A DNA stretch of 35,750 bases from Hypholoma sublateritium FD-334 SS-4 (GCA_000827495.1 KN817698.1:1-35750), one strand, 5' to 3'; positions 1 through 10,659 are shown, numbered from the stretch's first letter. Translations and numbers: made by a program. Notes: a model not told the origin generated them from the letters alone.

Positions 1-2601
1 GTCTGAAGTTCTGCTTCCCCGGCAGAAATTGTAGACTCGGTATGTACTGTGAGGCTCGCATACATATCAAGCTCTACATAGCTCCGGAGTAATTTCAAAA
101 GGGCGTATTCGATAGGGTGGTCTGGGAGCGTGAATGCATGAACACATGCAAATATAATAACCTAATATAACCATTAGGTATAAGTTTTAATTAACCGACA
201 NTGATCAATGTATNGATTCCCGCACCTTCGAGAGATCTTCATATTTGGTACCATCAGCAAATTGACCAGTCGCGCGAAGTAATTTGAAATGATTCAGACC
301 ACTCCATGGCGGAATCTTATCTAGTCTAGAAATTTGAGGGATTNCAATCAATTATTTTTCCAACAAGCAGAATTTTGTAGTTAATTACGCNTCGTCAATC
401 TTCATCTCTGCTTGGCGTCCTGGCATGTCTTTGAGGAAGCGCTTCATCTCCTCNANAATGTGATCCGAAAATAGTCCGCCATGATANGCATGCAGTCTAT
501 CCCACGAAAGTGCACGATAGACGTCAGTGCCTANGAAATACCAGAACANNTTCTAATATCCGCAGTTACTGANAAACTATCCAGTTGAGAGATAATGAAT
601 GACTGACCTCAACATCGCGCAGACCATGACTCTTGAGGAGGTTCTCGCTATCAGTGCTATTCATATCCTGAGCTTCTTTCCAAATCCGCTGCATTTTTTC
701 TGATGTGCGTTGTTCCCAGAATTTTGATAATTCAGGGATTTTCTCCTTCTCTACAAGGCATGTCGGACAAGGAAACAAACTTGTGCCGCCCCGAACGAGT
801 GCAACCATACNTCTATTGGAGTAAAANATATCAATTTNAATATTCTTATCACAGTGATAATTGTAGCTAATAGAGCGCAGCTTGATAAATAAATGTAATA
901 CTTACTGTTCCTCATAGTCAGCTGAGATTATGAGAATTCGAGGGAAGATTTGGCGTTTTACTCCATCACCGCAAGTGATGGAGGTCCCAAATTCGGCATG
1001 CTTCTCGATGGATCTGAGTATCTCGTGAAATGCCGTGTGCCAGATTACGCGCTTCAAGTTGACGAAGCCCTGTTTTCCAGACTCGGCTGCGTCTTCATCA
1101 GGCTGCGTAGGGCAAATTAACATGAGTGTTAGCCCGATTCTGCGAGAAACAAAATTTATAGACTTACAATTGGTAGCCAACCGACCAGTCGGCCTCCGCC
1201 CGGCCCTTCTCCATTGCGGATGGAAATGGGCAGATTTGCGCATCTTGCAAGAACAGGGTAACCCTTTTCTGTGCCAAAAGATGACAGGCGCGTCTTGTCT
1301 GCGTACATAATAAGAAAAAATGGAGACACCGATTGAGGTAGGTGATTCTGTACGAATAATTACCNGATGATTAGTCACAAGATCTCAAGCTGAGTCTGAG
1401 AAACCATGATTATACATACCTGGACATCCCACCATGCGTCGGCCGTCCATGGTTCATCAATGAATCGTTCAAATAGAGCCCCATTGTATTTGAAGATCTG
1501 CTGGGCATTCCAGCTGAACTCAGTAATCAAATATTTGTCCATAAGAAGCTCGGTACACCAGTCCCAGAGAGATCGAAACCATATGTCGTATTCAAGGGTG
1601 TCAGACTTATATTCCACCTGTATCTTCTTCTGTTCAAACTGTACTCCATGGATAATTAGTATTTAATTAGAACTGACAATGTCCAGAGTATATTGCAGAT
1701 TGATACGCACTCCAGTGGCTCGTGTCTGCCTCGCAAGGTCCCAAATTTGGGCAAGGTCAGACCGATTCTGCAGCGTGAGTGACTTCGATAAATGTGTGGA
1801 TAATTGACGGTCGGATGGCTCGGCGGATCCTGATCCGTCCCTTGGAATAGACACGCGGCGAAGAATATCAAACATTTCNTCGATTTGCGGGCCATTCATA
1901 TGTGCATCGAGCATTAACTCCGCAAGTTCGAAGTCAATACGGGACGCGAATGGGCGCCATGGACGGTCCGGCGATGTGTGATCCATATTTGAGAAGCGTC
2001 GGATGTTGTCTTCCACAGCGCTGACTTCACCTTGGTCGCAGTAGTCTTCAAAAGAATATATGTCTTCCTCGCGTTCGGCAGACGGATGGTGGATAATCCG
2101 AATGTCGTTGAGACTAGGCATATATCCAGGAATCTCTGGTGTGTCTTGATTCATGAAGATCGCTCCCTCCAGTTGGTCTAGATCTTACAGCTTATCAATA
2201 CACTTGTTAATTATGATAAAATACAATTTTGAGACGTACCTTCATTGCGAAGCAGAAATATTTCGGATCGATTATTTTCGTCTTCTTGGTCAATATTGGC
2301 AGCGTGTTGGTCAGTCATTGCTTGTTGTTCAGCCGCGCCTGATATCAAAGCGGCCTCATCTAATTAATATACATAATTGCTGTTAGATAAAGTTGTAAGC
2401 AATACAGAAAAAGTTAACAGCACCTGCATTGAGGTCGTGTACAACGGAAAGGAGTTCATTTGGCACTTCTTCCACAGGGGGNATTCCGAGCTCGGGCCGC
2501 TGTGGACAAAACCGACGCTCATGAGAGGTGACGCCTCGGACATTGAATGTTGTGCCACAGTAGCGGCAGTTCTGGGTTAGCTCNGTGGGTCGAGAAGTCA
2601 T
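1..2601 (-). CDS. Plavaka-type transposase, spliced, 3' end beyond window
   Basis: Basidiomycete DNA-transposon transposase of the Plavaka type, which would cut and move its own element. Ten exons read on the minus strand with consistent phase: 2601-2424, 2359-2240, 2183-1711, 1638-1420, 1347-1168, 1102-906, 812-608, 552-389, 325-226 and 161 to the edge. Introns are about 50-110 nt with GT/AG ends (GTACGT, GTATGT and GTAAGT donors). An N-terminal finger C12-x2-C15-x11-H27-x4-C32 comes first. Next come a PFASRIDFELAE segment, TADAWWDVQ, the catalytic-type MYADKTRLSSFG motif (Asp near residue 347), a Gly-rich GGGRLVGWLP stretch, TCGDGVKRQIFP and CPTCL. This order is the one I know from Plavaka proteins. 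About 665 codons are visible with no stop or frameshift, though several Ns leave residues unknown. The C-terminus and the element's left end lie outside the window. Naming rests on remembered family motifs; a related KDZ/Tnp2-like family is the alternative. Confidence 0.85.
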
Positions 2602-3340
2602 TGATAATGTGCCGTAGATGATAGAAAAATATTGGAATGCGTCAGTTGGCTGGGGTATATACACTCAAGAAATCAAGCCTTTATAGTCAACTGGATGGTA
2701 TTGAATAGATTTGATAGGAATACTTTTTTCTCAAAGTATGAATCACTCTGAATCATACAACTAAGTGAGTAATACTGTGAGTAGTTTTATGCCAGGATTC
2801 ATATGCTCCGTCTATTAATTGTTTTCTCATCAATCTAATACCTCAGAGAAAGTACTACGCATCCCACAAATATAATCTCTCTTTGACTATTCAGGACCTT
2901 TCTTCGCTGGGCTGTCAATGAATCATGGAAACACCTGAGTCACACATTGCCTTGACAGTTACTTATCACAATGATCATTGTGATTCACTGATGGTGCTAA
3001 CCAGCACNGTGGANATTCTGCTTCGAGTTACNTCTCGGAGGCGGAATTTGCTTGGTATCTACTCATGGNAGGCAATGTTCGCCTAAGCGCCNGGCTATCA
3101 AGTGAGATTATTTTAATTCGCAAGTCCACTGATATGATGTAATGTTAATAATAGACAGTGCCATCTGATCAGCTATCTTTACTGTCCTCAGGGAAAGCTC
3201 GGCGTTATCTTATTAGGTCGGCATGATCATGTCAAACTAATGGTCTGATCATGCGAAAAGCTCGCCTGTTCAGGGACTTTCCTGATCAGGCACCTGGGAA
3301 CTTTCCGACATCATTTGTCGTTGTTTATCTTGCCCCAGAC
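2602..3340. other. AT-rich 5' flank of the transposase gene
   Basis: No supportable gene. This is AT-rich sequence upstream of the transposase ATG, with several Ns. It probably holds the right-hand end of the Plavaka element, but I could not identify the terminal inverted repeat because the left end is outside the window. It contains a perfect 20-bp palindrome at 2965-2984, and two copies of a GATCATG core at about 3222 and 3247. Confidence 0.5.
2965..2984. repeat. Perfect 20-bp palindrome upstream of transposase
   Basis: The sequence equals its own reverse complement over 20 bases (half-site ATCACAATGA). It lies about 365 bp upstream of the transposase ATG. It could be a protein-binding site for the element or a chance palindrome. 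Confidence 0.5.
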
Positions 3341-3479
3341 AAAGGCTCTTGACAACGCATGTCGTCTTCCTCTGCGGCTCTGCCTTACACCCTCCAGCAA
3401 CCCTCCAGTCTTCGTGAACACACACCGCGGCGACCAGTAATGTGCCGCGCAGTAGAGGTCCGACTCGACTCAGTCTCGT

Positions 3480-4660
3480 TACGGGTCTTCACGCGCACGC
3501 TCTATCACTTCAGGTCGCATACTGACATACGTACGTAGATTCAGTTTCTTCCAATGCTCCCTTTTGAAATCCAGCGCCTCTCTTGAATAACTTGCTTCTT
3601 TCTTCTTTCCAGAGATACACCCGTAATCATCCATGCTCAGGCGCACACTTCCTTTGCTTGGTGCGTTCCCATTCGTCTCTTTCGCCTACATCCCCCGTCG
3701 CCTCCCCACCTCGCCTCCCGCTCCAACAAAGTTTAACCGGGCACACTAATGCGCGGTGTTCATTGCACCGCTCCCATCGCTCCCGGTTTATGTTTTTTTT
3801 GTTTATGTGCGGGAGCGTCCGTGCTGGCGCATACCTCTTCTTCGTGCATGCCTTTCAGCGGCCAGATCCAGTGCTCATTTTTCGTCTATTGGTTCATGTT
3901 TCTTTATTCTATTCCACACCGCGTTTTCTGCTGTTCCTGTACACACACTCTCGGGGGATCTATCCGGCCCTCTCTCAGTGCGTCTTCCCCTTATCCACTT
4001 CCCCCCCTCCCCACATACCTCCATCCCGCCTGGCATATCCCACATCGTGGCCAGCAGGTCCGTTTCTCTATCCACCAGTGCATGCGCGTCTGCTGTTTAG
4101 TGCACCCTGGACGCTGCGCCGGGCTCGCCGTATGTGTTGGCATTTACTGGCCGCGTGGGGCGCTGCTGTGTGCTGTCATACTTATTGTTCGCTTAACAGG
4201 ATGTATGGCCGCACGAGCCTGAGTGCGATATGTCCGTATATGCGCGCCCGAACACCGCGCTTCTCGCTCGCCGAGCGCTTTCGATGCATGTGCGCATCCC
4301 ACCGTGTGCGTCGAATTGCAGCGCATCTCTGTGACGTATTTATACGCGCGTCAATGATTCGCAGTCCTCTCCAACTGGCTAGGTGAGTATTCTTTCGAGG
4401 ATAGAGCTCTGCTGGCTGACATCGCCTTGCTAATGTGACTATGCATTCGCTGTGCTACTCTAGGCGCATGCTGACATCCTCGTCCTCCTTTTCAAATTGT
4501 AGCGCCTACCCTGAACAAGACGCTCTCTTCGCGCTCAGACGCAGGCGTAACCGTCCGTGGTCAGCGCTCAGGCGCGCACTTTCTTTGCTTGGTGCGCTCC
4601 CACTCGCCTCTTTGAACACTGACTGGGAGCGTAGTAGGAAGTTGTATCGCGCTAACATAT
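3480..4660 (+). repeat. Pyrimidine-rich dispersed repeat, copy X1
   Basis: The plus strand is strikingly C/T-rich. The block aligns by eye, in the same order, with 10660-11760 and in part with 19960-20560. Shared segments include GTCGCATACTGACRTACGT near the start, a GGGAGYGTCCGYG segment near 3812, and CAGTGCATGCGCG and CGCCGGG segments near 4070-4120. A shorter internal duplication links 3632-3690 and 4559-4620 (CTTTGCTTGGTGCG). Long plus-strand open frames exist but differ between copies, so I do not call a protein. A good intron candidate lies at 4383-4463. The block may be a spliced non-coding transcript or an old mobile element. Confidence 0.6.
4383..4463 (+). other. Candidate spliceosomal intron in repeat X1
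   Basis: The donor is GTGAGT, a branch-like GCTAATG lies about 30 nt before the acceptor, and the acceptor is CTCTAG. The length of 81 nt fits basidiomycete introns. This suggests that the pyrimidine-rich block is transcribed on the plus strand. No coding continuity supports it. Confidence 0.4.
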
Positions 4661-4846
4661 AGATTTACCTCCTTAGGAGGGTCGCTTCTTTTAGACCGGA
4701 AGGTCAGCAAACCCGGGGTCCAGATCAAATCGGATCGGCCTACTTGCAAAATAAGAGCCACCTCCTGTGCTTCGACTCAAGCCACTGTCTTGTTCCTGTG
4801 GCCGCTGTTTCGGAGAGGCCACGTTGATGCCCATGGACCTTCGTGG

Positions 4847-4864
4847 AATATATAAGTATAAGAG
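4847..4864 (+). promoter_or_regulatory. TATA box of the CxxC-H-C gene at 4922
   Basis: TATATAAGTATAAGAG lies about 60-70 bp upstream of the chosen ATG. The same TATAAGAG core occurs upstream of other members of the family, at 9491-9510, 14400-14417 and 21831-21850. Its position places transcription start near or after the upstream ATG at 4880, which argues for translation from 4922. Confidence 0.55.
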
Positions 4865-4921
4865 TCGGTAGGTGCATGCATGTATATTTTAAACAAACCT
4901 GAAAATTATCGACTAGACGAA

Positions 4922-5716
4922 ATGCCACCTTCCCCTACCCACTCACCAAAACCCAACGCGAGGAGTGTAACGCTCCCCTCTTATGCCGAGTTCGTCGCCG
5001 CCTATTACCCAAAGCGCGATATACACCATACAGTTATACACGTCCCGCTCTGCGTGGCGACGTCGCATGCCGCGCCTGCGCCCATCCAGCGCACCCCCAC
5101 GGGATATCACCGACCCGGTGCCCACCCCGCCTCAATTACCAAGGACATGGCAGCAGGGAGAGTCACCTTACCTGAGCCTGCCCAGTTTGTCCCCGCCGAG
5201 TATCAAGTCTTTATTCCCATCCCCGACGTACCCGGCAAGGACATGGTCGTAGTGCACCTCCACTTGCGCAGCCCCGCGGTCGCATGCCGTCTGCCACTCC
5301 CCCTGCCCCCCGCGCTCAAGGACGACCCGCATATCGTCGGCGCGATGATCGCGCACGCGCGGCGCTTTAGGACCTTCGGACTCGACCCCGCGCTGCGGCG
5401 CCCGTCCGCGCAGGACATCGAGATCGACCTGTGCCGCGTGGACTGCGCGTACAGCGTCCGCGCGACGGGGGCGCATTTCTACAGGTCGGCGCGGGCGCTG
5501 ATGCCGCGCGCCGTGGGGGGCCGCTGGGAATATGAGCTGGAGTGGGATATTCTGTGCGCGCACTGTGGGGCGTTGGTGCCGCATGGGGAGGCGGACAAGG
5601 TGTGGAATGGGCGGTTCCTTAAGCATCGGCGGGAGTGTGATGCGCGGTGCGCAGTGGCGCGGCAGGTCGGGGAGGCGGCGATGTGGGGACATCAGTGCGG
5701 AAGTGGAGCAGCATAG
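4922..5716 (+). CDS. CxxC-H-C family protein 1 (unknown function)
   Basis: Single exon, 264 codons, family not recognised. The start at 4922 (MPPSPTHSP) is preferred over an in-frame ATG at 4880 because of the TATA box at 4847-4864. The N-terminal half is rich in Pro, Ser and Ala and contains two related segments, LPSYAEFVAAYYP and LPEPAQFVPAEY. The core begins with a VVVHLHLRSP strand near residue 110, then GLDPALRRPS and EIDLCRVDC. The C-terminus carries EWDILC and a putative metal knuckle C212-x2-C215-x19-H235-x3-C239, with a further Cys at 243 and WNGRF before the His. The knuckle is inferred from spacing. GLDPALR groups it with the members at 8767 and 12742. There is no signal peptide or membrane segment, so a cytosolic or nuclear protein is likely. 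Confidence 0.8.
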   Translation: MPPSPTHSPKPNARSVTLPSYAEFVAAYYPKRDIHHTVIHVPLCVATSHAAPAPIQRTPTGYHRPGAHPASITKDMAAGRVTLPEPAQFVPAEYQVFIPIPDVPGKDMVVVHLHLRSPAVACRLPLPLPPALKDDPHIVGAMIAHARRFRTFGLDPALRRPSAQDIEIDLCRVDCAYSVRATGAHFYRSARALMPRAVGGRWEYELEWDILCAHCGALVPHGEADKVWNGRFLKHRRECDARCAVARQVGEAAMWGHQCGSGAA

Positions 5717-6001
5717 AATTATGTGGACGATGCATTACGGTCTGATCGCCACTTCTGTAGAGTCAAATTATTACTGGCTATAATATTATGATCGTTTGGC
5801 GGGGGACTACGAGTTTACATATTATCCTATGTCGATTACTAAGTGCTAACTAATTCCATAATTACCGTAGTTCAAGTCGTCATCCCACAAAAATGTCACC
5901 GGAGTCCATTATACAACGTATTTCACACATAATTGGTTTGCGGCGGTGACCACCTGATGGATGGTATTCAAAAAGCCATTCGCCCACGACATTCTGCGCT
6001 C

Positions 6002-6736
6002 CTACACACCGCCAAGCGGGGCGCCGCCCTGCACCGCAGAGCCACCCTTCCACGGCACGTACCCCGGTTGGCCCGTGCACCACCCCTCCGACAGGTGGCG
6101 CACGTACTGCGCGTTCCACGCCCCGTCCTTCGGTCCGCCGAACATCTGCGCCGCGCAGTGCGGGCACGTCATGCGCCACGCACGCACATCGCACGTCTCC
6201 TCGCGCGTGGCCGGCGCCGTATAAGCCGTGGGCGCGAGCTCGCCGACGAGGAACGTGAACTCGGCCTGCGACATGCGCGGGAGCGTCTCGACCGCGACGA
6301 GGTTCAGGTCGACGTACATGCCGCCGCAGTGCGCCGCGTCGATCCGCGCCGCGAGCAGCGACGCACGCACGCGCCGCGCGATGCGCGGGGGGAGTGCAGT
6401 CGGCCCGGTGTCCGGGAGCAGGAATGGTGTGGGGGCGCCGGCGAAGGATAGCTCGAGGAGAATGGGGTGCGGGTTTTGGTACTGGCTCGGAACGCAGAAC
6501 GCGGCCCAGAAGTGCGGCCGCACGGGGCTTGAGAGGAGCACGGGGGGCAGGGTGATGCGGGACAGGGTGAGGGGCGCGCTCTGCTGTGAGGCCGGGGAGG
6601 GCGTCGGCGTGGTCGTCCCTCGGCGGGGGGCTGGTTTGACCGAGGCTACGAGTGCGGAGAAGGATGGAAGGCTGGGCGAGTCATTTTGAGTGTTTTGATT
6701 AGGCGCGCCTCTAGCTGGGTCGAAATTGTAGTCCAT
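6002..6736 (-). CDS. CxxC-H-C family protein 2 (unknown function)
   Basis: Single exon, 244 codons, starting MDYNFDPARG. The frame stays open for 176 codons further upstream, but a TATA box at 6818-6830 lies inside that extension, so I chose the ATG downstream of it. The N-terminus is Pro/Ser/Thr-rich with LPSFSALVAS. Next come RPHFWAAF, a LLELSFAGAP strand, VDLNLVAVETLPRMSQAEF, and a knuckle C191-x2-C194-x19-H214-x5-C220 with WNAQYVRH in place of the usual WNGRY. It is the tandem sister of the next gene (7498-8313), sharing LPSF, FWAA and ETLPxMSQxEF. The two lie head-to-tail about 760 bp apart. The C-terminal tail is Gly-rich. Function cannot be assigned. Confidence 0.78.
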   Translation of the reverse strand: MDYNFDPARGAPNQNTQNDSPSLPSFSALVASVKPAPRRGTTTPTPSPASQQSAPLTLSRITLPPVLLSSPVRPHFWAAFCVPSQYQNPHPILLELSFAGAPTPFLLPDTGPTALPPRIARRVRASLLAARIDAAHCGGMYVDLNLVAVETLPRMSQAEFTFLVGELAPTAYTAPATREETCDVRAWRMTCPHCAAQMFGGPKDGAWNAQYVRHLSEGWCTGQPGYVPWKGGSAVQGGAPLGGV

Positions 6737-6817
6737 TTGGCGTTGTGGGAGTTGTTGCGAAGACGTGGTACTGAGAACTGCGCGCTGCGGTGAGTGGACT
6801 CGTATTCCCTTCGACAT

Positions 6818-6830
6818 CGCGTCTTTTATG
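6818..6830 (-). promoter_or_regulatory. TATA box of the gene at 6002-6736
   Basis: CATAAAAGACGCG on the minus strand, about 80-90 bp before the ATG. Its sister gene has the matching AATAAAAGACGCGG at 8341-8360. Confidence 0.5.
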
Positions 6831-7497
6831 CGAATTGCATACCTGCCACATTCAAGAAACGTGAAGAGGAAAGTGGCCATACCCAAGTAAAGCAAGCGAC
6901 GCGACCTCCCAACAGTCACCGGTGGCGCACCCTCAAAGCGTTGCTTGCCATTTCGAGCATGCTCCTTTTCTAGTGTGGTCAGTGCACGAGACAATATCCA
7001 GCTCCTTCGGTTCGCATGGTGGTCAGACGGCGTGCGCTGAGGTAGGAGACAAACGAACGGATGCTTACCATCAACAAACGAACACCGCGCAGGCACCGGA
7101 TCGTGGGAATAAGCTCCAGCAGATTCGGATGCCGACGTGCGTACGCGGTGGCTTGTTGGTGGCTTGCTAGTGGTTTTCGCTGAAGCGTTTACGTTTCGGT
7201 TGACTTCGAATCGGCGCTTTGTACCGTCTATGCCACAGCTTTCACGAAGTCTCGTGCAGTGCACGGCTCCAACTAATACCGCACAAAAACAGCGACAAGT
7301 GGCACGCGTAAGTATACGCGTGTGAGATGGCGATATGCAAGCGATATGGACTACATCTAAATAGCGTGTATTCGCAGAGGAAATATCAAAGCGACCCTAC
7401 TAAAAAATCTCTCACCGTACAACGCGTAAATTAATTTAAAGTAAAAGTATACATCACAAAGCAGCAACGCATTGAAAAGCGTGCCGCGCCGTCGATC

Positions 7498-8313
7498 CTA
7501 TAGCTTCGAGCGGTGTGACTTCGCCCGTTCCCGTGCTTCGAATCCCTCCCTGCACCCGGACTCGTCTATGTGTCTAATAAACCGCTCATTCCACACCTTA
7601 TCAGACGAATATCCCGGCACGTCCGTCGCGCAGTACGGGCACGTCACGCACCACTCCGCGACGTAGTGCTCCAGCGGCGCGTCGGGCCACGGCACGAGCG
7701 CCTGCAGCAGGAACCCGAACTCCGTCTGCGACATCGTCGGCAGCGTCTCGATCGCGACGTAGCTCAGGTTGACGCTGACGCTGTCGGCATCTGGCGCGGG
7801 CGGCGCGACGCACGTCTCTCCCTTCTCGTGCAGGAGCCACTGCGCGCGCACGGACGCGTGCACGCGGCTCGCGGCGGGCGTGATGCGCAGGCGCTCCTCG
7901 GGTCGGTACACGCACAGCCGCTCGGGGCCGCGGAAGCGCAACTGGACCTTGATGTACGGAACAATGCACTGGGGCTCTTCCCAGAGCGCGGCCCAGAAGT
8001 ACGGGCGCTCGGGCGAGGGGTAGATCAGCGTGGGAAGTGGGTCGGGCTCGCCGGCGGAGACGAGGCGGGGGAAGGGGACATGCGCGCTTGGTGGAAATAT
8101 GAACAGCGTCGTGGACGTCTCCGTGTGCGCACTTGACTCGATGGACGCGTCGAGGTCGGCGAAAGAGGGGAGTATGCGTGCATCTTCTGGTGTGCAGTCT
8201 GAGATTGGCGGCAAATCCACATGTTCATCGGAATACTTTGTCATTTCGAAATTTGGTGCGCCAAGATGGGTGTAGGAGGATGGGACACTCGATTGCGAAC
8301 TGTGGTCAGACAT
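7498..8313 (-). CDS. CxxC-H-C family protein 3 (unknown function)
   Basis: Single exon, 271 codons from MSDHSSQSSV; upstream in-frame codons lack an ATG. An acidic, Ser-rich N-terminus carries LPSFADLDAS. It is followed by RPYFWAAL, the strand IKVQLRFRGP, VNLSYVAIETLPTMSQTEF, and GFLLQALVP. The putative metal knuckle is C225-x2-C228-x19-H248-x5-C254 with VWNERFIRH. The tail is short and basic. Of all the members it is most like the neighbour at 6002-6736, so the pair arose by tandem duplication. The two still share the TATA-box form ATAAAAGACGCG. There is no signal peptide, transmembrane helix or known domain. Coding status is supported by conservation of the core against nine diverged paralogs. 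Confidence 0.8.
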   Translation of the reverse strand: MSDHSSQSSVPSSYTHLGAPNFEMTKYSDEHVDLPPISDCTPEDARILPSFADLDASIESSAHTETSTTLFIFPPSAHVPFPRLVSAGEPDPLPTLIYPSPERPYFWAALWEEPQCIVPYIKVQLRFRGPERLCVYRPEERLRITPAASRVHASVRAQWLLHEKGETCVAPPAPDADSVSVNLSYVAIETLPTMSQTEFGFLLQALVPWPDAPLEHYVAEWCVTCPYCATDVPGYSSDKVWNERFIRHIDESGCREGFEARERAKSHRSKL

Positions 8314-8340
8314 GGGAAGTGGGCCTACATTCACCAGACA

Positions 8341-8360
8341 CCGCGTCTTTTATTTGAAAG
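8341..8360 (-). promoter_or_regulatory. TATA box of the gene at 7498-8313
   Basis: AATAAAAGACGCGG on the minus strand, about 35 bp before the ATG. It matches the promoter of the sister gene at 6818-6830, which suggests that promoter and gene were duplicated together. The distance is shorter than in other members, so the 5' leader would be very short. Confidence 0.5.
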
Positions 8361-8766
8361 CTGATTTGGCCGGTGCACGACACGTGTGTAGTGGATCAAA
8401 GGCGCGCTTCGTCAACAAAGCGCTTTATTCCCTAATTTGGGCATGAGCTCGGCTAGGGCAAGGTCACCGGCCACGGATACGGTTATTATCATTGTATTCT
8501 GCCAGTACTGTACGCTTTTTTAGACTACTTATCAGGCCACGGCACGTGCTGAATCGTTGGAGCGCTTCCCTGATTCGTCGTCTCTCCACATTTTCAAAGC
8601 AGCCGCAGAGGCTCCCGATGCAGACGTTCGCGATGACCGCCGTGCTTTTTTTTACCTCCACTAATCCATTGTCAATCGCAATGTAACCTTTACGCAAATT
8701 ACAATCTAGTTCTGCGGTATTATGTAACTCTAATGTAGGATCCTACTCAGCACAGAAAACGTCCCT
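8361..8766. other. Intergenic stretch, nothing recognised
   Basis: About 400 bp between the promoter of one family gene and the 3' end of the next. No gene, repeat or family remnant is visible. It contains ordinary AT-richer sequence near 8690-8770, where the downstream gene would terminate. Confidence 0.4.
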
Positions 8767-9429
8767 CTATTGATTAATTCTACGCTCTCCACCATGACTG
8801 CCGTGCCCAGAGCGCTTGTGTGACCCCTCGCCCGACTTCATCTTGGGGATGCGTTCTTGCACCTTGCATTCCGAATTACGGAGATGGTCGAGATAGCGCC
8901 CATTCCAGAGATCGTCGAAAACGTAGTGCGTAATAGCCTGCTCGCACTGCGGACACACAATGTCCCACTGGAGCAGGCCGTGCTCCTCGTCCCCCCTAAC
9001 CTTCTCCGGCGTCAGGCGCTCGACAAACAGCAGGAACATCATCCGGTTCGCGACCGCGCTCGTCCTCACCCACATGTCGACGTAGCACATGTCGATCTGC
9101 ACGCCCTCCATGAGCAGCGTGGGCGGGCGGAGGTTCGGGTCTTGTCCGTGCTCCCGAAAGCGGCGCCCATGCGCTAAATAGGAGAATTGGACGCGGTTTA
9201 AGGTTTGCTGGTCGATGGGGACGATGCTCTGGCCGCCGTGGATGTACGGCATTGGTGGGCCGGTGAAGTGGGCGCGGACTTGTGTGAACTGGTGCAAGGG
9301 TAGCCCGCAGGTCGAGGGGTGATCGAAAGGGTGCGTGAACAGCACGCACCCGACCGGGTCGAAATTGTTCGCGTGGTCGGTGGGCTGCCTTGCGTTTTTA
9401 CGCGACGGGTGGACGGGTGAAAGAAGCAT
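8767..9429 (-). CDS. CxxC-H-C family protein 4 (unknown function)
   Basis: Single exon, 220 codons, ATG at 9429 with a TATA box about 70 bp upstream. The N-terminus is shorter than in other members. The core shows VRAHFTGPPMPY, a Gln/Arg-rich helix-like segment, FREHGQDPNLRPPT, and VQIDMCYVDMWVR. After LLQWDIVC comes the knuckle C159-x2-C162-x19-H182-x5-C188 with DLWNGRYLDH. It ends in a basic Ser/Gly/His/Lys-rich tail that could bind nucleic acid or act as a nuclear targeting segment (inference). GQDPNLR and IDMCYVD place it with the members at 4922 and 12742, so this subfamily is spread over both strands. No catalytic motif is seen. Confidence 0.82.
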   Translation of the reverse strand: MLLSPVHPSRKNARQPTDHANNFDPVGCVLFTHPFDHPSTCGLPLHQFTQVRAHFTGPPMPYIHGGQSIVPIDQQTLNRVQFSYLAHGRRFREHGQDPNLRPPTLLMEGVQIDMCYVDMWVRTSAVANRMMFLLFVERLTPEKVRGDEEHGLLQWDIVCPQCEQAITHYVFDDLWNGRYLDHLRNSECKVQERIPKMKSGEGSHKRSGHGSHGGERRINQ

Positions 9430-9490
9430 CTTGGGTGTTGTTTAATTTAGTCGGTGGTTTAGTGTTTGTGTAAATTCTGTGTACCTGCAA

Positions 9491-9510
9491 CTCGCTACTC
9501 TTATACCTCT
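9491..9510 (-). promoter_or_regulatory. TATA box of the gene at 8767-9429
   Basis: GAGGTATAAGAGTAGCGAG on the minus strand, about 70 bp before the ATG. Just upstream, GTGGCATATACC resembles the sequence at the same place before the genes at 21130 and 30671. Confidence 0.55.
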
Positions 9511-10240
9511 CAGGTATATGCCACCATACCGCATGTGTAGTCTGTGTCATTGAAAGCCACCTGCTAGACCACAAAGTGGAATAATGGCAGCGACCGAGCC
9601 ACTTAGGCGTTTGACAAGCCACGGAAATATTTCTTATTTCTTATTTTGGTATTTGGCTGACAACTCGGAGTGCGTCCAAACTCGGGCTATTTTTCTGCAC
9701 ACGCAAGCCAGCGAAAATAATGTAATAAGGATGTGAGGTTAGCTCGCGCGTTGAGAGGGGAGGCCGAGCGAGTGCATAGGAGTTTCCACCACAAGTAAGT
9801 ATAGATCAGAAAATATTAATGCCTTGATTGACTACACACGAACATGCACTTCCCTGAAGGTGCCGTCCCAAGCACGTCGACTACACAATGAGCGTCTGCC
9901 TTGTACTGGCCCCTAAGTACCAGAAAAAACAATCTGAATAATAAAGGCGGTATGATATGGCATGCGGCTGTGGCCTCGGGCCGCATTGTTGTAACATTGG
10001 GAAGTGAGTCAACAATGATTTCTGTGGCCCAGAGCACTAGGCGCGGCTCACAGGGTCACAGACCATGGAATTGCGGTGATTTGTTCCGTGCTGTTTATAC
10101 TGCGATACACATGAGAAGCGATGGGCGCAGCGAATCATCTTCGACATATTTTTTATGCGTATCAGTAGAGCACGCTGGCCGGTATGGCGAAATAGACGAT
10201 TTGTATCGGTAAGCAGGATATTGCGATATCTGTGGCAACA
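9511..10240. other. Intergenic stretch, nothing recognised
   Basis: Distal upstream region of the minus-strand gene at 8767-9429, leading into repeat X2. Only short, unconvincing open frames are present. I see no RNA gene or clear repeat. Confidence 0.35.
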
Positions 10241-10659
10241 CGCATGTTTGATCGCGTCGAGCGCGCGTAGGCGCGCGTACGGCATCGCGCGGCACGCGTG
10301 GGGTCACGCGGTGTGGTGGCTGCGCCATTTGTTGTTGTTTAGCCGAGTCGTTCCCGGCTCCGCGGCGTGCCTTCCGACTTTCAACGTGAACCACGTCCCC
10401 CCTGCTCCTGCACGCACGGGGCCCATCGTTCCAGTCTCCTTCAAGCATCCCTTATTAGCTGCTTATGTATCCATTATCGGCACGTCCGTGGCTTCTCGCG
10501 CTCGGTGGTGTGGTCGCCTCATTCTGCGATGGCGTCGTGGGCCCTTTGCAGGTGCGTTCGTCACCCCTTGGTCGCCCATGCGGCCTCTGGACCCCGCGAA
10601 CGCACACTACCGCCTGCCTGTAACTCTAGGCAGCCGAGGCCCTTCCGACTGGTAGCGGC

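Noticed and set aside
3583..4386. Long plus-strand open frame of 267 codons in the pyrimidine-rich block as a protein gene
   Set aside because: Composition is driven by C/T-richness, the frame is not conserved in copies X2 and X4, and no domain is visible.
6737..7264. 176-codon N-terminal extension of gene 2
   Set aside because: The extension has no similarity to any paralog and contains the TATA box at 6818-6830, so it is probably fortuitous.
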